Assembly: GCA_037953625.1 (NCBI GenBank)
Contig: CM075652.1
Coordinates: 71,329,501-71,393,500, forward strand
Direction: 5' to 3'
Source: Crotalaria pallida
Lineage: Eukaryota > Streptophyta > Magnoliopsida > Fabales > Fabaceae
Length of the DNA: 64,000 bases
Shown: in pieces, positions 11,469-23,608 of the stretch
Position numbering within the stretch: position 1 is the stretch's first letter
How the letters are laid out: each line of letters begins with the position of its first letter
Made by a program: the position numbers and the translations under genes
Notes under the pieces: model-generated
Seen by the model: only the letters and a program-made list of their open reading frames with translations
The model's database searches: none
Told to the model about the DNA's origin: nothing

Positions 11469-12803
11469 TGATTTGGGTCTAATATATGATGTTTTTGGGC
11501 TTGATTTCACTTCCTTTTACTATGGTTTTGGTTTGTTTCTCTTGTAAATATAGGTAATTTGTATTAGTTTTAGGAATGTTTTGTAAAATAGATTCCTTTG
11601 AACATTTTGATCCGTTTTGGGTATGTTTCAGGTGCTTTCGGAGCTTAATTTGGAGAAAATATTATTGGAGTTGAGAAGTGCATGAGAAGACCTTGAAAAT
11701 ATGGCACAAAACGGAGAGAAACGGAGTCGAAAAAAGTTGTCCACGCCCAGGGGCATGAAGCACGCGCCCAGGCGTGCGTGTGGCGCTAATTCTTATTCAT
11801 CATATGGCGCGCGCCCAGGCGTGCAACCCCATACGCCCAAGCGCGCGTGACTCGAGGAGGCCCAATTGGGCTGATTTCTGAGCAATTTCGAAGGCTTCTA
11901 TTAGGATTTGTATTTTATGTATATATTTGAGGTTTTAGAATTAGGGTAGGCAGTCAATCAGAGTCAATCAGAGTCAATTAGAGTCATTATAATCAGATTA
12001 GAGCTTTGAAGGGAGATTACACACTTGTGAGAGCATTCAAATGAGGGATCCGGAGAAGATTGAAGATTTGAAGCAGTTTTCTGTGGTAATTTAGTAATGA
12101 ATACCATAGTTATTGTTTTTCTTCTTCCTTTCATTATGTGTAACTAAACCCTTTGTGTTAGGAACATGGTGGATTTGTATTTGTAATTTATTTTTATTAA
12201 TTAATGTTTTTCAGTTTTAAATCATGTGTTTAATTGGGTTTTTATTGTTATGCATGGAAGTAGCTAATCTATGTTTTGGATCTTCTAAATCTGAATTGGA
12301 AAATTAGGATTTGAAATAGGCCTTGCAATTAAACAGTATAACTATTCAATCAGTAGGAATACTATTGAATTCTTATGCAACTTTTCATAATTCACCGTTC
12401 TTAATTAAGGTTATTCAATGGTTTAAATTTCTAAGGAATTAGGATTTATCAAGTTGAATAATAAACAGTAATTTCAAAAGAGGAATCTAGGAATTACTAT
12501 TTTCTGAATTTGTTCTTGATTTGAATGAGAAACATTGATTTATAATAAATGAATGAACATACAATGAAACTAAGTTCCTAACCAAGTTTTCCCATTGTAA
12601 TCCTAGTTTTATTATATTATAGCATTGAATTTATCTTTTTAATTAATTTATTTAATTCTGAATTTTAGTTTTTAAAAGATTTTGCTCTAAATTACTCTTA
12701 GGTGAGAATAGATTAAACAATTCTGAGTCCCTGTGGGAACGATATCTGGTCTTAACCGACTGTATTACTTTTCGATCTAGTATACTTGCTAGAGAGTCCA
12801 ACA
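11469..12803 (+). repeat. 3' LTR of the Athila-like remnant
   Basis: It starts TGATTTGGGTC directly after the GGGGGAG tract and ends GAGAGTCCAACA. The 3' end (GGGAACGATATCTGGTC, then GTATACTTGCTAGAGAG) resembles Athila LTR ends that I remember. It contains CGCCCAGGCGTGC words (11745-11850), a TATA-like box and a short AGTCAATCAG tandem at 11950-11990. The end position is an estimate to within a few bases, because it abuts an inverted Tekay fragment. Confidence 0.65.
11920..11928 (+). promoter_or_regulatory. TATA-like box in the Athila LTR
   Basis: TATATATTT, about 450 bp into the LTR and 100 bp after the CGCCCAGGCG words. Probable promoter by position only. Confidence 0.4.
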
Positions 12804-13272
12804 GTCCTCCACGGGGTCTAGTAGTCGGCTCGACTGGTACCTCTTCCTCACTCTCCCCCTCCTCGGGGTCCTCCTCAATCTCGTCTGACGGGGTAGATGC
12901 CCTACCACTGGGCCTAGGATCTGCAGCAGGTGCAGTCCTAACAATACCTGTCGGACCAGGTGAGGGGATATCATCATCAGTAAAAACTCTAGAAGCAGAG
13001 GGATGAGAACGAGTGGTTGTCCGGAAACGAAAACTATGGAACCTACGTACTGGTCGAGCTGGTAGTGGTGGTCCTCTATAAGTATAGAACGGGGGTAAAT
13101 GCATAGTATAAATTATAGGAATCCTAAACCTACGAGGACGTACACGAGTAAGGGGTTTAGGGTGATAGAGAGTAATCTCCACCTCACCCTCAAAGGTGGC
13201 TCGGTGCTCCTCGAATATCCATATACCACTAGGGATGGGTCTGATCTCGACGCAAGCTAGGTATCTGGCCAT
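12804..13272 (-). CDS. Second copy of the LTR-encoded ORF, 3' truncated (inverted A-family LTR)
   Basis: On the minus strand the ORF starts at ATG 13272-13270, 4 nt after an acceptor-like ATTAG, exactly as in LTR A. It encodes MARYLACVEIRP, then HRATFEGEVE, RRFRIPIIYTMH and PPFYTYRGPP, and then a Pro/Ser/acidic tail with DEIEEDP. It is cut at about 12804 by the end of the Athila LTR, so its own stop codon is missing; reading runs on into Athila DNA to a chance stop at 12652. Against the copy at 6022 the differences are mainly synonymous or conservative (I/V, I/L, Y/F, D/E). The longer tail is less conserved. The function is unknown. Confidence 0.55.
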
Positions 13273-13757
13273 CACCTAATAAGGGTGTAACACCCCGCAT
13301 TTTTCCCGTACGTGCGAGAACGAATTTTGTTGAACTAAACCCTGAAATTCTGAGTTATAAAAGATTTTCAGAGGATAAAATGATGTTTTCAAGGATTTTT
13401 ATAAACAAAATGTTTTTATAAAAAGTGCATGATTTGCTAAATGGTGAATTTTATTAAGGATGATTTTTGAAAAGGATTTTCATAAACTTTCGTCTTGAAG
13501 CGTAGATTTTAAAAATGTGATTTTTAGAATTTTCTGGGTGGACTTATAAAAATTTATTTTCAAAACTGTAAAATACGAATTTCTAAGAAAATTGTGTTTT
13601 GTGATATATTGTCTTGGCATAAATTGTGTGTGATGTGTGTTTGATGTGTGATGCATGAAAATGATTATGAAAATGTGATTTCTTAGAATTAATTTAATTA
13701 TTGTATGAAATTAAGGATTTTTAAGAAAATGAGATTAGAAAATAAAAATAAAAGACA

Positions 13758-13870
13758 TGTGTGTGTGTATGAAGGTGCCACGGTTGGTGCATGCAATTGT
13801 GTGTGTGTGCTATATGTGCTACGTGTGTGTGTGCTATATGTGCTACGTGTGTGTGTGCATGTGTGTGTGC
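13758..13870 (+). repeat. GT microsatellite with GCTATATGTGCTAC interruptions
   Basis: Runs of (GT)n are separated twice by GCTATATGTGCTAC. The G-family LTR has a CA-rich counterpart near 52280-52320, so this is an old component of the LTR. Confidence 0.8.
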
Positions 13871-14132
13871 AAAGACTTAAGACTCTAGGAACTTAGGGAG
13901 TAAGAAACCAAGCCAACTAAGTGGCAACCATAAGCTAACTAAATGGAAAACTCTAACTAGAAGCCAATTACCCCATTAGAACCTAGATGATCCCTAAAGT
14001 CCTAGCCTATTCCATTTTGTCCCCTTGACTTTACTAACCTCCACCCATGCAAAATTGTGAGGACAAAACCGCCCCCTTGGTTGCACATGGCCGAATTACT
14101 CTCAAGGTTAAAGAAGGAAATTTTGAGTTGCC

Positions 14133-14141
14133 TTTATATAG
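14133..14141 (+). promoter_or_regulatory. TATA-like box in solo LTR F
   Basis: TTTATATAG, followed by a C/A-rich leader (TTCACACCAACACAAACAC, then CTCTAAGAGACTC). The same leader follows the TATA-like box in LTR G, so the promoter position is conserved. Confidence 0.55.
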
Positions 14142-16890
14142 AATTGTCCATAGTTCATTCACCCCATTCACTTTCCACTCCTTCACACCAACACAAACAC
14201 ATCCTCTAAGAGACTCATAAAACTCTTAGAGAAAGAAAAGAGAAGAAATCGGGAGAAATAGAGGGAGGTGGCCGAGCGCTTAGGAGGAAGAAGGGAGAGG
14301 TTCTAGGTTTGATACAACCCTTATTCTTAAAGATCCATGCAATAGGAAAGCTAAAAGACCAACCTTCTCTTGGTAGGAACCGAAGATCAAGAAGGAAAAA
14401 TTGTAATAGTTTAGATCTTCTTACTAGCTATAGATCTTTCATTTTCTTCTTTGCATGTTTGATTTTATGGTTTTAAAGATGAACCTATGTGTTGTTCTCT
14501 TTTAATCATGGACTTTAAGGACCTTGAAATTAATTTGTAATATGTTAAACTCATGCTTGATGTTTCGGTTGGGATTCCTCTTTGATGGATCTAAATGTTT
14601 TTCTAAATTAAATCTTAAAGATCTAAAGAAAAGCTAAGATTCTTGTAAAAACTAAAATAGATCTTCGTGTATGACTACTTTTCTAAACCGTGATGTGTAT
14701 GTGTTCTAAACCTATGATCTAAGTTTAATTAATAATAAAGTGAAATCAAATGGCTTGCATGTTGCGTGTATATATTGATCTTGAGTATTTGTGCTTGAAA
14801 AGTTTTGATCTTTAATTTGTACATTTTCTTCTTCACGGTTTTGCCTTTATAAGGATCAAGTTAGTTTCATTTTGTTTTGCATGTATGATTTATTGATGAA
14901 TTTATGAATTTCAAGCATGTAAAAGTCTAAACTTTTGATTAAAGACTTGAAAACAATTTTCATGTCCCATTCGGTTTTGGGAACAAATCTTCTTAAATAA
15001 TTTTCATTTTCTTTGTTTGTTATCGTTTGAGTTTGAACAACTAAAGTGATTTGGGGCATGACTATGTCGTTGGAAGTTTGAGCTATTTTTCTTATACTTC
15101 ATTTGGTTTGATCAAAAAGTAAAAGAAATAAAGAGATTTCTCATTTGCATGAATTGATTAAGTGTTTGATGTTGTGCATGTGTTACTTTGGTCATGTTTG
15201 ATTTATTTAAGATCCATGCTTTTTATAGAAGTTGATGCATGTGTGTGTTAAGGCTAGATCCAGTGATCTTAATTACATGCGTGTAATTTTAAAAGATCAT
15301 GTTTTCCTTTTTATATGTGTTTTGTTTTTTTTAGAAAAGAATTAAAATAACAAGTTGAAATGATTCTTCAAGAACAAACGTGATTTAAGCAAGTGTTTGA
15401 TTGTGTACATAATTTGTTTTAGGACCATTCATTCGGTCATGTTCCATAAATAATAAAATCCATACTTTTATTTTTATAAAAAGTTCATGCATGTTATTTT
15501 CATGGCGTTAAAATTAAGTCTTTATTTTGTTTTGAGGAAAATTATAATCTAGAATTTATTTGTGTATGGGATATGGTGTGTTGTTTTGAAAAATAGTCTT
15601 GCACTCCTACATGATTTGCTTTGACTTTTGTGATTCATGCATGTTGAAAAATAAATGAAAAACCTTGCCTCCTTGCATCATGAGATTCGGCCAACTTAGG
15701 AGTAGGTAGATAGCTAGGTTGTTCCTCATGTAGGAAGCATGCATAATGAGATTGATTGAATATAAGAGTTTTGGAAGTGCTTACATGTTATGATTAGGTT
15801 TTTAGAAGAAAATACATGTGAATCTTTGAAATGATTTGTGATTCAAAATGTTGTTTGATTTAAAGCTTTGAAAATGAAATTAAAATTGATAATTTCCTTA
15901 TTTCATGATTACGATTTTTAGATCAAAATAAGGAAAATGATTTCATGATTTTATATGATCCTTGTGCATCAAATCTTTGCAAAACATGTATGCATGATTC
16001 GGCCAAAAGCATATGCATGTAGTTGGGAAATTGTTTTCATGAAATAGTTTCTGATTATAGCTATGTCCTAGGTGTGTGATACTGATGTATGTGTCCTTCT
16101 TTTATCTCTTTTTGGTTTTAAGAAATAAAAATAAATGATTTGATTTGATTATGTAATTTTGTAATGATAATTCTATAATTTCAAGTTGTTAAAATTTATT
16201 AGAGATTAAGGATTATTGATCATAGCAATTCGGTCCTTAGTGAATTAGTCACAAGGCCTAAGTTAAATTATTTCTTAAGAATAATTAAGTCAAAATTATT
16301 AAGATTAGGATTTAATTGATTGGCCTTGAATGATTGAAGTGTGGTTTGCATTATGTGAGTTTGTGAGTGCTTAGAAAATTGGATGCTTTGAAATGGTATG
16401 TGGTCGTTATTGGTACTAATGGAAATTGTTTGGAAACTGTTGTGAGTCTTGTGTGTGAAAAGAATTCATGTTTGTATTTTAAGAAATTGAAAATGTTTTA
16501 TTTATGTGATTTAAAATAACTCAAATCATTTTGGAATTTCATTTTCTTGAATTTCCGTATTTTGTTTTAAGGTATAAGAACATGGACTTTTATAAACAGA
16601 GTGTTTTTGAATTAAGAAGAAATGGATTGGTTTGATAAAAAGATTCTTTTAATTGTTTTCCTGAAAACCTTTTTACCATAAATCTAAATTGGATTTGGAA
16701 ATCTTCTTGGGTGTTAACAATGTGTTTTCAAGAAAAAAATTGTCTTAACGAGTTTTCAAAGTGAAAATTTATAATCCTCGCAAACCGTTCTAACGCACGG
16801 GAAAAATGTTATAGCACGGGTGACGGACGCGACGGGAAAGACGCAAAGCTAGCAGCGGGAAGCCTTGGAAAGCTTTCGGATGTGTCGCCA

Positions 16891-16907
16891 TCGAGGTGAG
16901 AGAGAAG
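16891..16907 (+). other. Donor-like splice site in LTR F
   Basis: TCGAG|GTGAGAGAGAAGCT. In the long LTR of G (minus strand, 49789) the matching sequence is CTCAG|GTGAGAGAGAAGCT. The exon edge and GTGAG are kept although the surroundings have diverged. Confidence 0.45.
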
Positions 16908-19177
16908 CTCCCCTTAAGACGCCGTGGTATTAGGCAACATATTAAGGCGTCCAATCATCTCAAAGGTTGGACACGGTCTCGTTAGGCGAGGAAGAGGGAT
17001 AGTGAGTGTTTGTTTGTTGTTTGTTGTTAAGTACGGGCTATCCCTACAAGTCGCTGAGACCGAAGTGTTGTCTATAGTTAATATGTTTGTTGTGATGATA
17101 TGATGTTTACTATGCATGAGTTGTTGGTTAGTTTAGAATGTGAAGAAATTTCAATTGATTGTTAAAAGATGTTTGATTCTACCCTGAGATGTGAAATGAT
17201 ACCAAGAAAATGAGATTGAAAGAGAAAGGAAGTGTGATTAAGAATGATGAGAAATTGTGAAAATATATGAGAGAAAGATAAATCATGATGCGAATGAAAT
17301 GCAAAAGAGGTAAAGAAGGAATAAAATAAAATTAATAATAATTAAGTTTGGGAGAGAACGGAGATGAAAAGATAATGCTCGAGATGGTGATAAGAAATAC
17401 CCGACGAGGCGAGCGGAAGCGTGGCGACGATGAGCGATGCTGATGGTGCCATGGAGCCACAACTGAGGAGCAAGATGTAGATGATGATACCGCTGAACCA
17501 TGACGCTGAGAAAGATGTTGAGGAATGCTGATGATGCCTGATGAGCTGATGAGAATAATGCTGAGATGCATAAGAAAGTGATGTGAGGCCAAGGGCCATT
17601 GAAATTTAGGGGGAAACAGTTTGTGATTAGAGGTCGGGCTTCGTTGAAGGGATGCACCAAGGACGAGCCGATTGTCAGGATTCAGCTGATAATTAAAACT
17701 CGCTAAAACCTTAAAAGATTCTAAAAGACATTTACATACGCGGTGAGGTATGAGTGTCGTATCGAAGTAGTGGAGAGGAAGATACTATGGGTATCTACGG
17801 ATACTCAGGTGGGGATTGCAGGAGGGGAGGGCAAGGATGGTGAAACGTCAAGAAGCCTAGAGTATGTTTCTAGGCGGAACGAATCCCACAAGTGGCGCAC
17901 TAACGTGGTGGGGACTGGGTCTAATGCCGTGGTAAGTTCCGCATCGCGAACTAGAAATTATACTGTCGCCCCCTCGATGCAAATCTAGAACAGTGAGAGG
18001 GACTGGAACGGGGCATTTGTGATTGCCGCTGAGAGCGTGCATTGATATTATGTGAATTATGATTATGATTTGAGGCTGGGCCTCCTGGTCTGGGACCATT
18101 TGTTGTGTGACAGCTGTCGTGCCCGCGTGGTAAAGGTCTTGTACTCCTGTTTGCTTCCGACTAGGTTGGGTGGATGACCGAGGAGATGTAGATGAGTGTG
18201 ACTTCCTCAATGATGATGTTTCCCCCATCATTGAGTGAACTGGAACGCTAAAAACTTAAAAGACAAAGATGTTTCAAAGAAAAGTATAAAGAGATATGAA
18301 TTATTGGAAAAGACTTAAAAGATAAGTGTAAGAAAGAATCGTTGAGATGGGTGATGAGTTTGGAACTCCTGATGGAAAAGGATTGAGTGAAACTGTGAAA
18401 GTTCATAAGGAAGAGTTTAAGAATGTGGCTATAAAAAGCTAAGTATAAGATTGTGTTTATTATATGCGTATGATAGTGACATTGTTGTTTGTGCTGTTTA
18501 CTGTTTTTCCTTAATAATTGCCTATTGTAATTCCACATAGTCGACATAACTGTTTGGGTAGCTTACTCTCTCCTCTTCTCCTGTACTTCTACTTCTCCAT
18601 CTTCTCTGGGAAATTTGTACAACCATTAGATGCAAAGGAAATGAGGTTCCAGATCCAACTTGTTCGGGAGGTAGGAACATCTCCGTTGAAGGGAGATGAC
18701 TCGGGGGAGAAATCTTTGAGGCAGCAGACGAGGACGACACTACTTGCGGATAGAGGGCTTGGTCTATCAAGATCCGGAGTTAGATGACAAGAGTTAGAGT
18801 GTCTGGCTAGAAGCTAGGTGATCCCTCTGGCGGAAGGTAATCCATTGTAAGTTCTTAGCTGCCTAGCTCTATCATACTGTACCCGGCTAGCATTTTATTA
18901 ATCATGAATGTTTTGGAAAACAAATAAATGGGCTACGTTTTAAATGATGTTTTTGAAAACAAGTTTCAAGGTGCGGTGTCTTGTGACATCTCGGTTTGGA
19001 ACTTGAAAGAGTTTATGTAATGTGAGCACACAAGTTTTAAATGCAACTATGTTTTCGAAGTCTAAGTGTACTCACGTTTACATAACACTTGTTTTAAAAA
19101 AATAAAAAAAAATGGTCCTAATTTTCACTATATTTAATTTAAGTTTTCAAGTTGCCGAATCGGGGTGTTACAAAGGG

Positions 19178-19620
19178 CACGAGGGTAAGCATATACATAC
19201 ACATAATCAAATCAAAGTAACTGGAAATTAAATAGCCACATATAACAAGTCATCAATCAACATGTATATGCATATGATCAGCCAAGTTCATTTATAATTA
19301 ATCTCTTTAATTATAGTGGCATGATGTATGTCATCTCTCAATCCTGAGATACTCCAACTAAAAATCCTCACGGATGTCCATCCATAACATCGGTGTATTC
19401 TATTCCAAGAATACTTTTAATACGTTACCTGAACGTATGGCGTACTAGCTCGGAAGTGATAACAACGTCACCTTATCTAGTGAACGTCACGCCGCCAAAA
19501 CGTAAACCTATCACTTTATGATACACAACACCGCTTCTCTTGCGTGCGTCACGTTGCCAAAACATAATGATCATATCAACAGTATATCACATACTGCCCA
19601 CATCGTTAACCTTAATGTGT
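19178..19620 (-). repeat. Inverted A-family LTR fragment, second half
   Basis: It continues the inverted LTR from 13281: on the minus strand TATATGCTTACCCTCGTG joins CCCTTATTAG|GTGATG once F and one target duplication are removed. It would be part of the putative intron. The GTGACGTT/CATACGTTC-rich stretch at 19420-19560 resembles the 5500-5760 region of LTR A in style. The upstream LTR end was not found; the boundary near 19620 is a guess. Confidence 0.55.
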
Positions 19621-19912
19621 GGAGGAGTTGTTATGGTGGTGTGGTGGTGACAAGGAGGGGTTGTCATGGTGGGAAGAAGAAGAGTAGTTCTATTTTTTAT
19701 TTTCAGTTTTGTTTTTTTTTTAGTTTTAAATCACAACCGTTGAGTATTTAACTAGTCACATGTCATAATCTCATGTAAGCAATGGACTCTCCAGTACCGG
19801 AGAGGATCCGCACTCCTATACCAAACAGTCAAGTCACATTACTTCTAATTTTAGTTTGACCAATAAGTAAATGTAATGCTATTGAATAATGTATGACGTG
19901 TCCGTATGAGAA
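19621..19912. other. Unassigned spacer
   Basis: A GGTGGTGTGGTGGTG stretch, poly-T and AT-rich DNA. No gene or repeat boundary recognised. Confidence 0.4.
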
Positions 19913-20802
19913 ATGTTATTTACACCCTTAACATTGGTACTTACACCCAACTTTTATAATTTTTTACACCAACTTTCCTATATTATCCTCCTTCTAAAAA
20001 ACTAAACCTTTTCATTTTTACTTACACCCATTACTCTTAACCCACTCTATTTAAACACTAAACCTTAAAACCTATTTTCTTCTTCACTGCCTCCTCTTCT
20101 TCTTCATTCATTCCTTCACCATCTTCAACTTATTACTGGTGTAACTACAACAGGAAATACACTGAACAGATCAAAGAAGGAGATTTGGTGGTCTAGCGTA
20201 GGAAACAATCTTAGAGTTTGTGTTTTCCCTTGCACCAAAGCAACAATCGCCAACCCAGAATATATGCCGACAAATACCACTTCAAAAGCAGTTGATACTA
20301 CTTCAAGGACTCTGCCAATTCCAAATATAAAAAAAGAATGAATTTAGTCTTCATGGTACCACTGAATTCATAAAACTCATGTTCTGAAAGGGACTCTAGT
20401 GACAGATTGTTTCACGTTTTGCACTTGGGATAGAAAATAAAAATAAGAAGTTACATTTGGATTAAAAACAACACATCAACAACATTCACAATAATGTTTT
20501 TAGTGATTAAGAAGGTATGCAAGGTTTGATTTTGGTGAGCACGATTTTTGTGGAGAAGAGGGTTTCTCATGGAGAAGGGCGTGGGTGTGAGTAGTAATAT
20601 ATATGGTGTGAGTTTTTTTTTTTTTGAAGAGTGTGAGTATTGATATATATAGATTTTTAGGATTAGGGGTGTAAATAATAGGAGCAGATGTAAATAATAG
20701 ATATATGAGTGTGAGTATTAGGATAAGTGTAATATTGGAAAGTTGGTGTAAAAAATTATAAAAGTTGGGTGTAAATAGCAATGTTAAGGGTGTAAATAAC
20801 AT
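19913..20802. mobile_element. MITE-like element with long terminal inverted repeats
   Basis: The left end ATGTTATTTACACCC is the exact reverse complement of the right end GGGTGTAAATAACAT. The match continues for about 66 nt with two or three mismatches (both ends contain CACCCAACTTTTATAA). Total length is about 890 bp, with no transposase. I could not find a matching target duplication, so the superfamily is open; long TIRs point to a MULE-like or similar non-autonomous element. Confidence 0.8.
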
Positions 20803-21417
20803 CACCCAATCTCTAATTTGTGTACCAAAAAAAAAAGAAATCTATAATTTTATAAAAGGTTTAAATATCAAATTGATCTATGTAAATAATGATTTCTTTG
20901 GAATTAGTTCCTATATTTACATGAATAGATTATCTAAATAGTCTTTTTCCAAGAATCATTACTTGATATACGCATCACTACTCGTGATTCATAACTGATA
21001 ATTAATGGCAAAAAATACTATTATATATTCTTGCAAGTACCAATGTGATGGCCCAAGTTGCTCGGGAAGTCTTCAAGCTGAGATTCTTGTCACCGGAAAA
21101 TATGCATAAACCGATTATCCACTTTTCTCGGTACAGGCGACACTACAATACTTTCCAAACTACTCTATGATGTAAGGCCCACCCCATGATGTCATGGACC
21201 TTTGTTCTACGCACCATTGTGACCCTACTTTTTGTTATAACGGTCCGTAGTCCTGCTGCTATTCAATGATTCAGTCCCGTAAGTTCCGGAGAAGCCGACA
21301 AAGGAAACCATGCTCTCACAACCCGCAAACATTCAAAAATCCGTTGCACTATCCTCCTACACAGGTCTTAATCCTGAAGTTTCTCATAACATGCTTGGGT
21401 GAATCCCATCTAAGGGG
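20803..21417. other. Unassigned spacer before element B
   Basis: AT-rich to 21040 (with TTCTTTGGAATTAGTTCC, a sequence style seen in dispersed plant repeats), then about 380 bp of mixed composition with no open frame of note. It is the left flank of the B insertion site. Confidence 0.4.
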
Positions 21418-21422
21418 AAAAG

Positions 21423-23296
21423 TGTAACATCCTCAATTTAATTTTAAGTATAATTGATATAATAATTGACTTAGGATGAAGTGTATGTGGATATTAAGTC
21501 AAAAACTATATTAATAGAAGTGTAGTTTTGGCCTTAAAAACACCCTGAATTAGGAAATTCGAAATAAAATGTCTACAACTCTAAATAAAAATTCCACTGT
21601 TGGATGATAAGATAAGGGTCTTGGGAAGCTTGTCTCAAAATTTGAGCAAGATCCAACGGGTAACGAAGAAGATATAGCGCGTCGAATGCAAGTCATTCCA
21701 AGTGAGCCAGCCACACCCGGGCACACCAGGATGGCGCCCGGCACGCCAGCTTCCAGGTGCATCAGTTGGTGCGTGCATCGCGCCCAGACGCGCCACCACC
21801 CGCGCCCAGGCGCGCAGGTCTGAATTCTAGTGCGGATTTGCACCATTTTTAGCCATAGAAGTGTGGCTTCCACAAGAAGCCACCAAATGGTGACCACTTA
21901 TTTTTCCTAGCTTATTCATGAAAAAGGAAAGCCAAGGCATACCTACACAACACCACTCAACATAACACAAAACACAACTCCACTCCATCTTCCCCATTTC
22001 TCTTTAGGGTTCAAGGCATCATCACCATCATCTCTCAAAAATCCACCACACCCATAAGCAAGGATCTCACACTCATCATCAGCCTCAACTACTTAGCACA
22101 AATAAAGCACCATCTCTCACCTTTCATCACTTCCTCAAAATTCGTGTACTCCCTCCTCCTTCCCCTTGGATTTTCAACTCATGATAATGGCTAAGTATGT
22201 ATGCTCATGCCTTCTCCTCCTCCTCATGAGTAAGTAAAGGACTCAACACTTCCCTCCTACAACCATCACACTAGAGTCATCCACACCCATTGGATTCTAG
22301 CCCTTCTAAGGTGGCAAGCTAGGATCAAGAGATTCAAATTCTGAGGTCTCCTTATCTCTTGGCATTTGAGGTGAGGGGGTGGGTATTGGCTTGTTCTAGA
22401 AAAGAGTCTCTCATTAGTTATAATGATTTGCTAGGATTTATATGTTTAGTGTAGTGATTAGGAACCCCTAAGATAGAGAATAATGATAATATTTTGATTT
22501 AGGTAAATAAATGAATTGAACCCTAGGTAATGCTAGTGATTAAATAATAGGTTAAGTGTCAAATGTGGATATAAATGCTTGAAAATGATGAATATGAACT
22601 TTGATGATACTTGCAAATATTTGAGTATTTGATAAAAGATATGCATGATGAACTTGACGTGTAATATTTGATAATTGGTAGTTAATGTAATTGTTGAGAA
22701 ATGGCCATGTATGTTTTAAAATGATAATATGAGACATAGATTAAAACTAGAGGGAATGCAGTTGAATTGATCATTAGGGACACCGGCACACTAGGTGCTC
22801 TGCTAGGTGTTCCAATTTGTCCCATTAGAGCTAATTGCCCGTCAGGCTAATTGCCCATTAGGTCCAAACGCCCCGTTAGGCGTCGGTGTACCAATGGATC
22901 AATTCACTGCTAAATAAAATGGAATAGGGTATGGACTAGAGCTAAGGGTAATGAATTGAATAAATTAATAAGCATAGTCCTAACGGATGATGCCTAATGG
23001 GTGCAAAAGTCCTGATGGGTGTAAAGTCCCTAATGAGTGTGTCAATTGCCTAGCAGGTGCAATCAAAATCCTAGTGGTGCAAGTAAAAGGGAAGAAATTG
23101 AAAGAGGGAAAAATGGAATAACATTCAAATAATGAGATAGGAAATGGAAATAAGACTTGGATACGATTGAATGAGATTATGGTTTATGATCGTGATGGAT
23201 GTGCATTATGTGAATTACTTGATAACTGTGCTTGGCTTAGCGGGTTGTTATATCTAATAAGAAACTGCTTTTCTATTTCATGTGCAATGCTCACCT
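21423..23296 (+). repeat. 5' LTR of B, left part
   Basis: It starts TGTAACATCCTC and matches 40221 onwards. It contains CGCCCGG/CGCGCCCAGGCGCG words at 21715-21820, a donor-like CATTTGAG|GTGAGG at 22371, and TTAGGC/ATGGGTGC minisatellite modules at 22779-23075. It is cut by element C after GCTCACCT. The donor is GTAAGG in the 3' copy (41141). Confidence 0.88.
22779..23075 (+). repeat. Degenerate minisatellite modules in LTR B
   Basis: Short near-repeats of the form (C)TAGGTG..CCCATTAGG..CCCGTTAGGC (22779-22890) and TAATGGGTGCAAAAGTCC..GATGGGTGTAAAGTCCC (22978-23075). Reverse-complement versions occur in solo LTR D (29648-29960), showing that the B and D families share this part of the LTR. 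Confidence 0.7.
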
Positions 23297-23608
23297 TGTA
23301 ACATCCCTAATTTTAATCCCCTAGTATAAATATAAATTTTATTAAATTAAATAATTACTTCTTGAAATCAATTAATCAAGTGCTGGGTATTTTCATAAAA
23401 TGCAGTATGTTAATTACAAAAATATATTTCATTTTTAGAATTTAAAGTAAATTTAAAAAAATAAAATAAAATAAATAAAAATATATCTTATATACTTCAT
23501 AATTTTCCTACATGTAGTTGTTTGATTATTAAATCCTATTATTAGTTATGCTATAAAAATAATAATATTCTAAATGTTAAAAAAAAAAGAAAGGGGGTAT
23601 GAAACTGT

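Larger units (their letters stand above)
7372..12803 (+). mobile_element. Athila-like Ty3/gypsy remnant, interrupted by element A
   Basis: This stretch holds the post-pol part of an Athila-like element: non-coding DNA, a broken late ORF, several AAGTTTGGGGGAG purine runs (7950, 10025) and AAGTTCGGGGGAG just before a 1.3 kb LTR. Its upstream part (5' LTR, gag, pol) would lie left of element A, which inserted into it at 7371/7372. The five bases after the LTR end, GTCCT at 12804, would be its target duplication. Confidence 0.65.
13286..19172 (+). repeat. Solo LTR F, 5.9 kb, with 5-bp target duplication
   Basis: It starts TGTAACACCCCGC and ends CGGGGTGTTACA, flanked by AAGGG at 13281-13285 and 19173-19177. 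There is no PBS, PPT or gag-pol, so it is a solo LTR left by LTR-LTR recombination. It contains a TATA-like box (14133), a donor-like CATCGAG|GTGAGAGAG (16896), a CTTACTCTCTCCT branch-like motif (18562) and a segment at 17870-18200 shared with the long LTR of element G (for example GACAGCTGTCGTGCCCGCG), so F and G are one family. No convincing gene was found in it. Confidence 0.85.
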
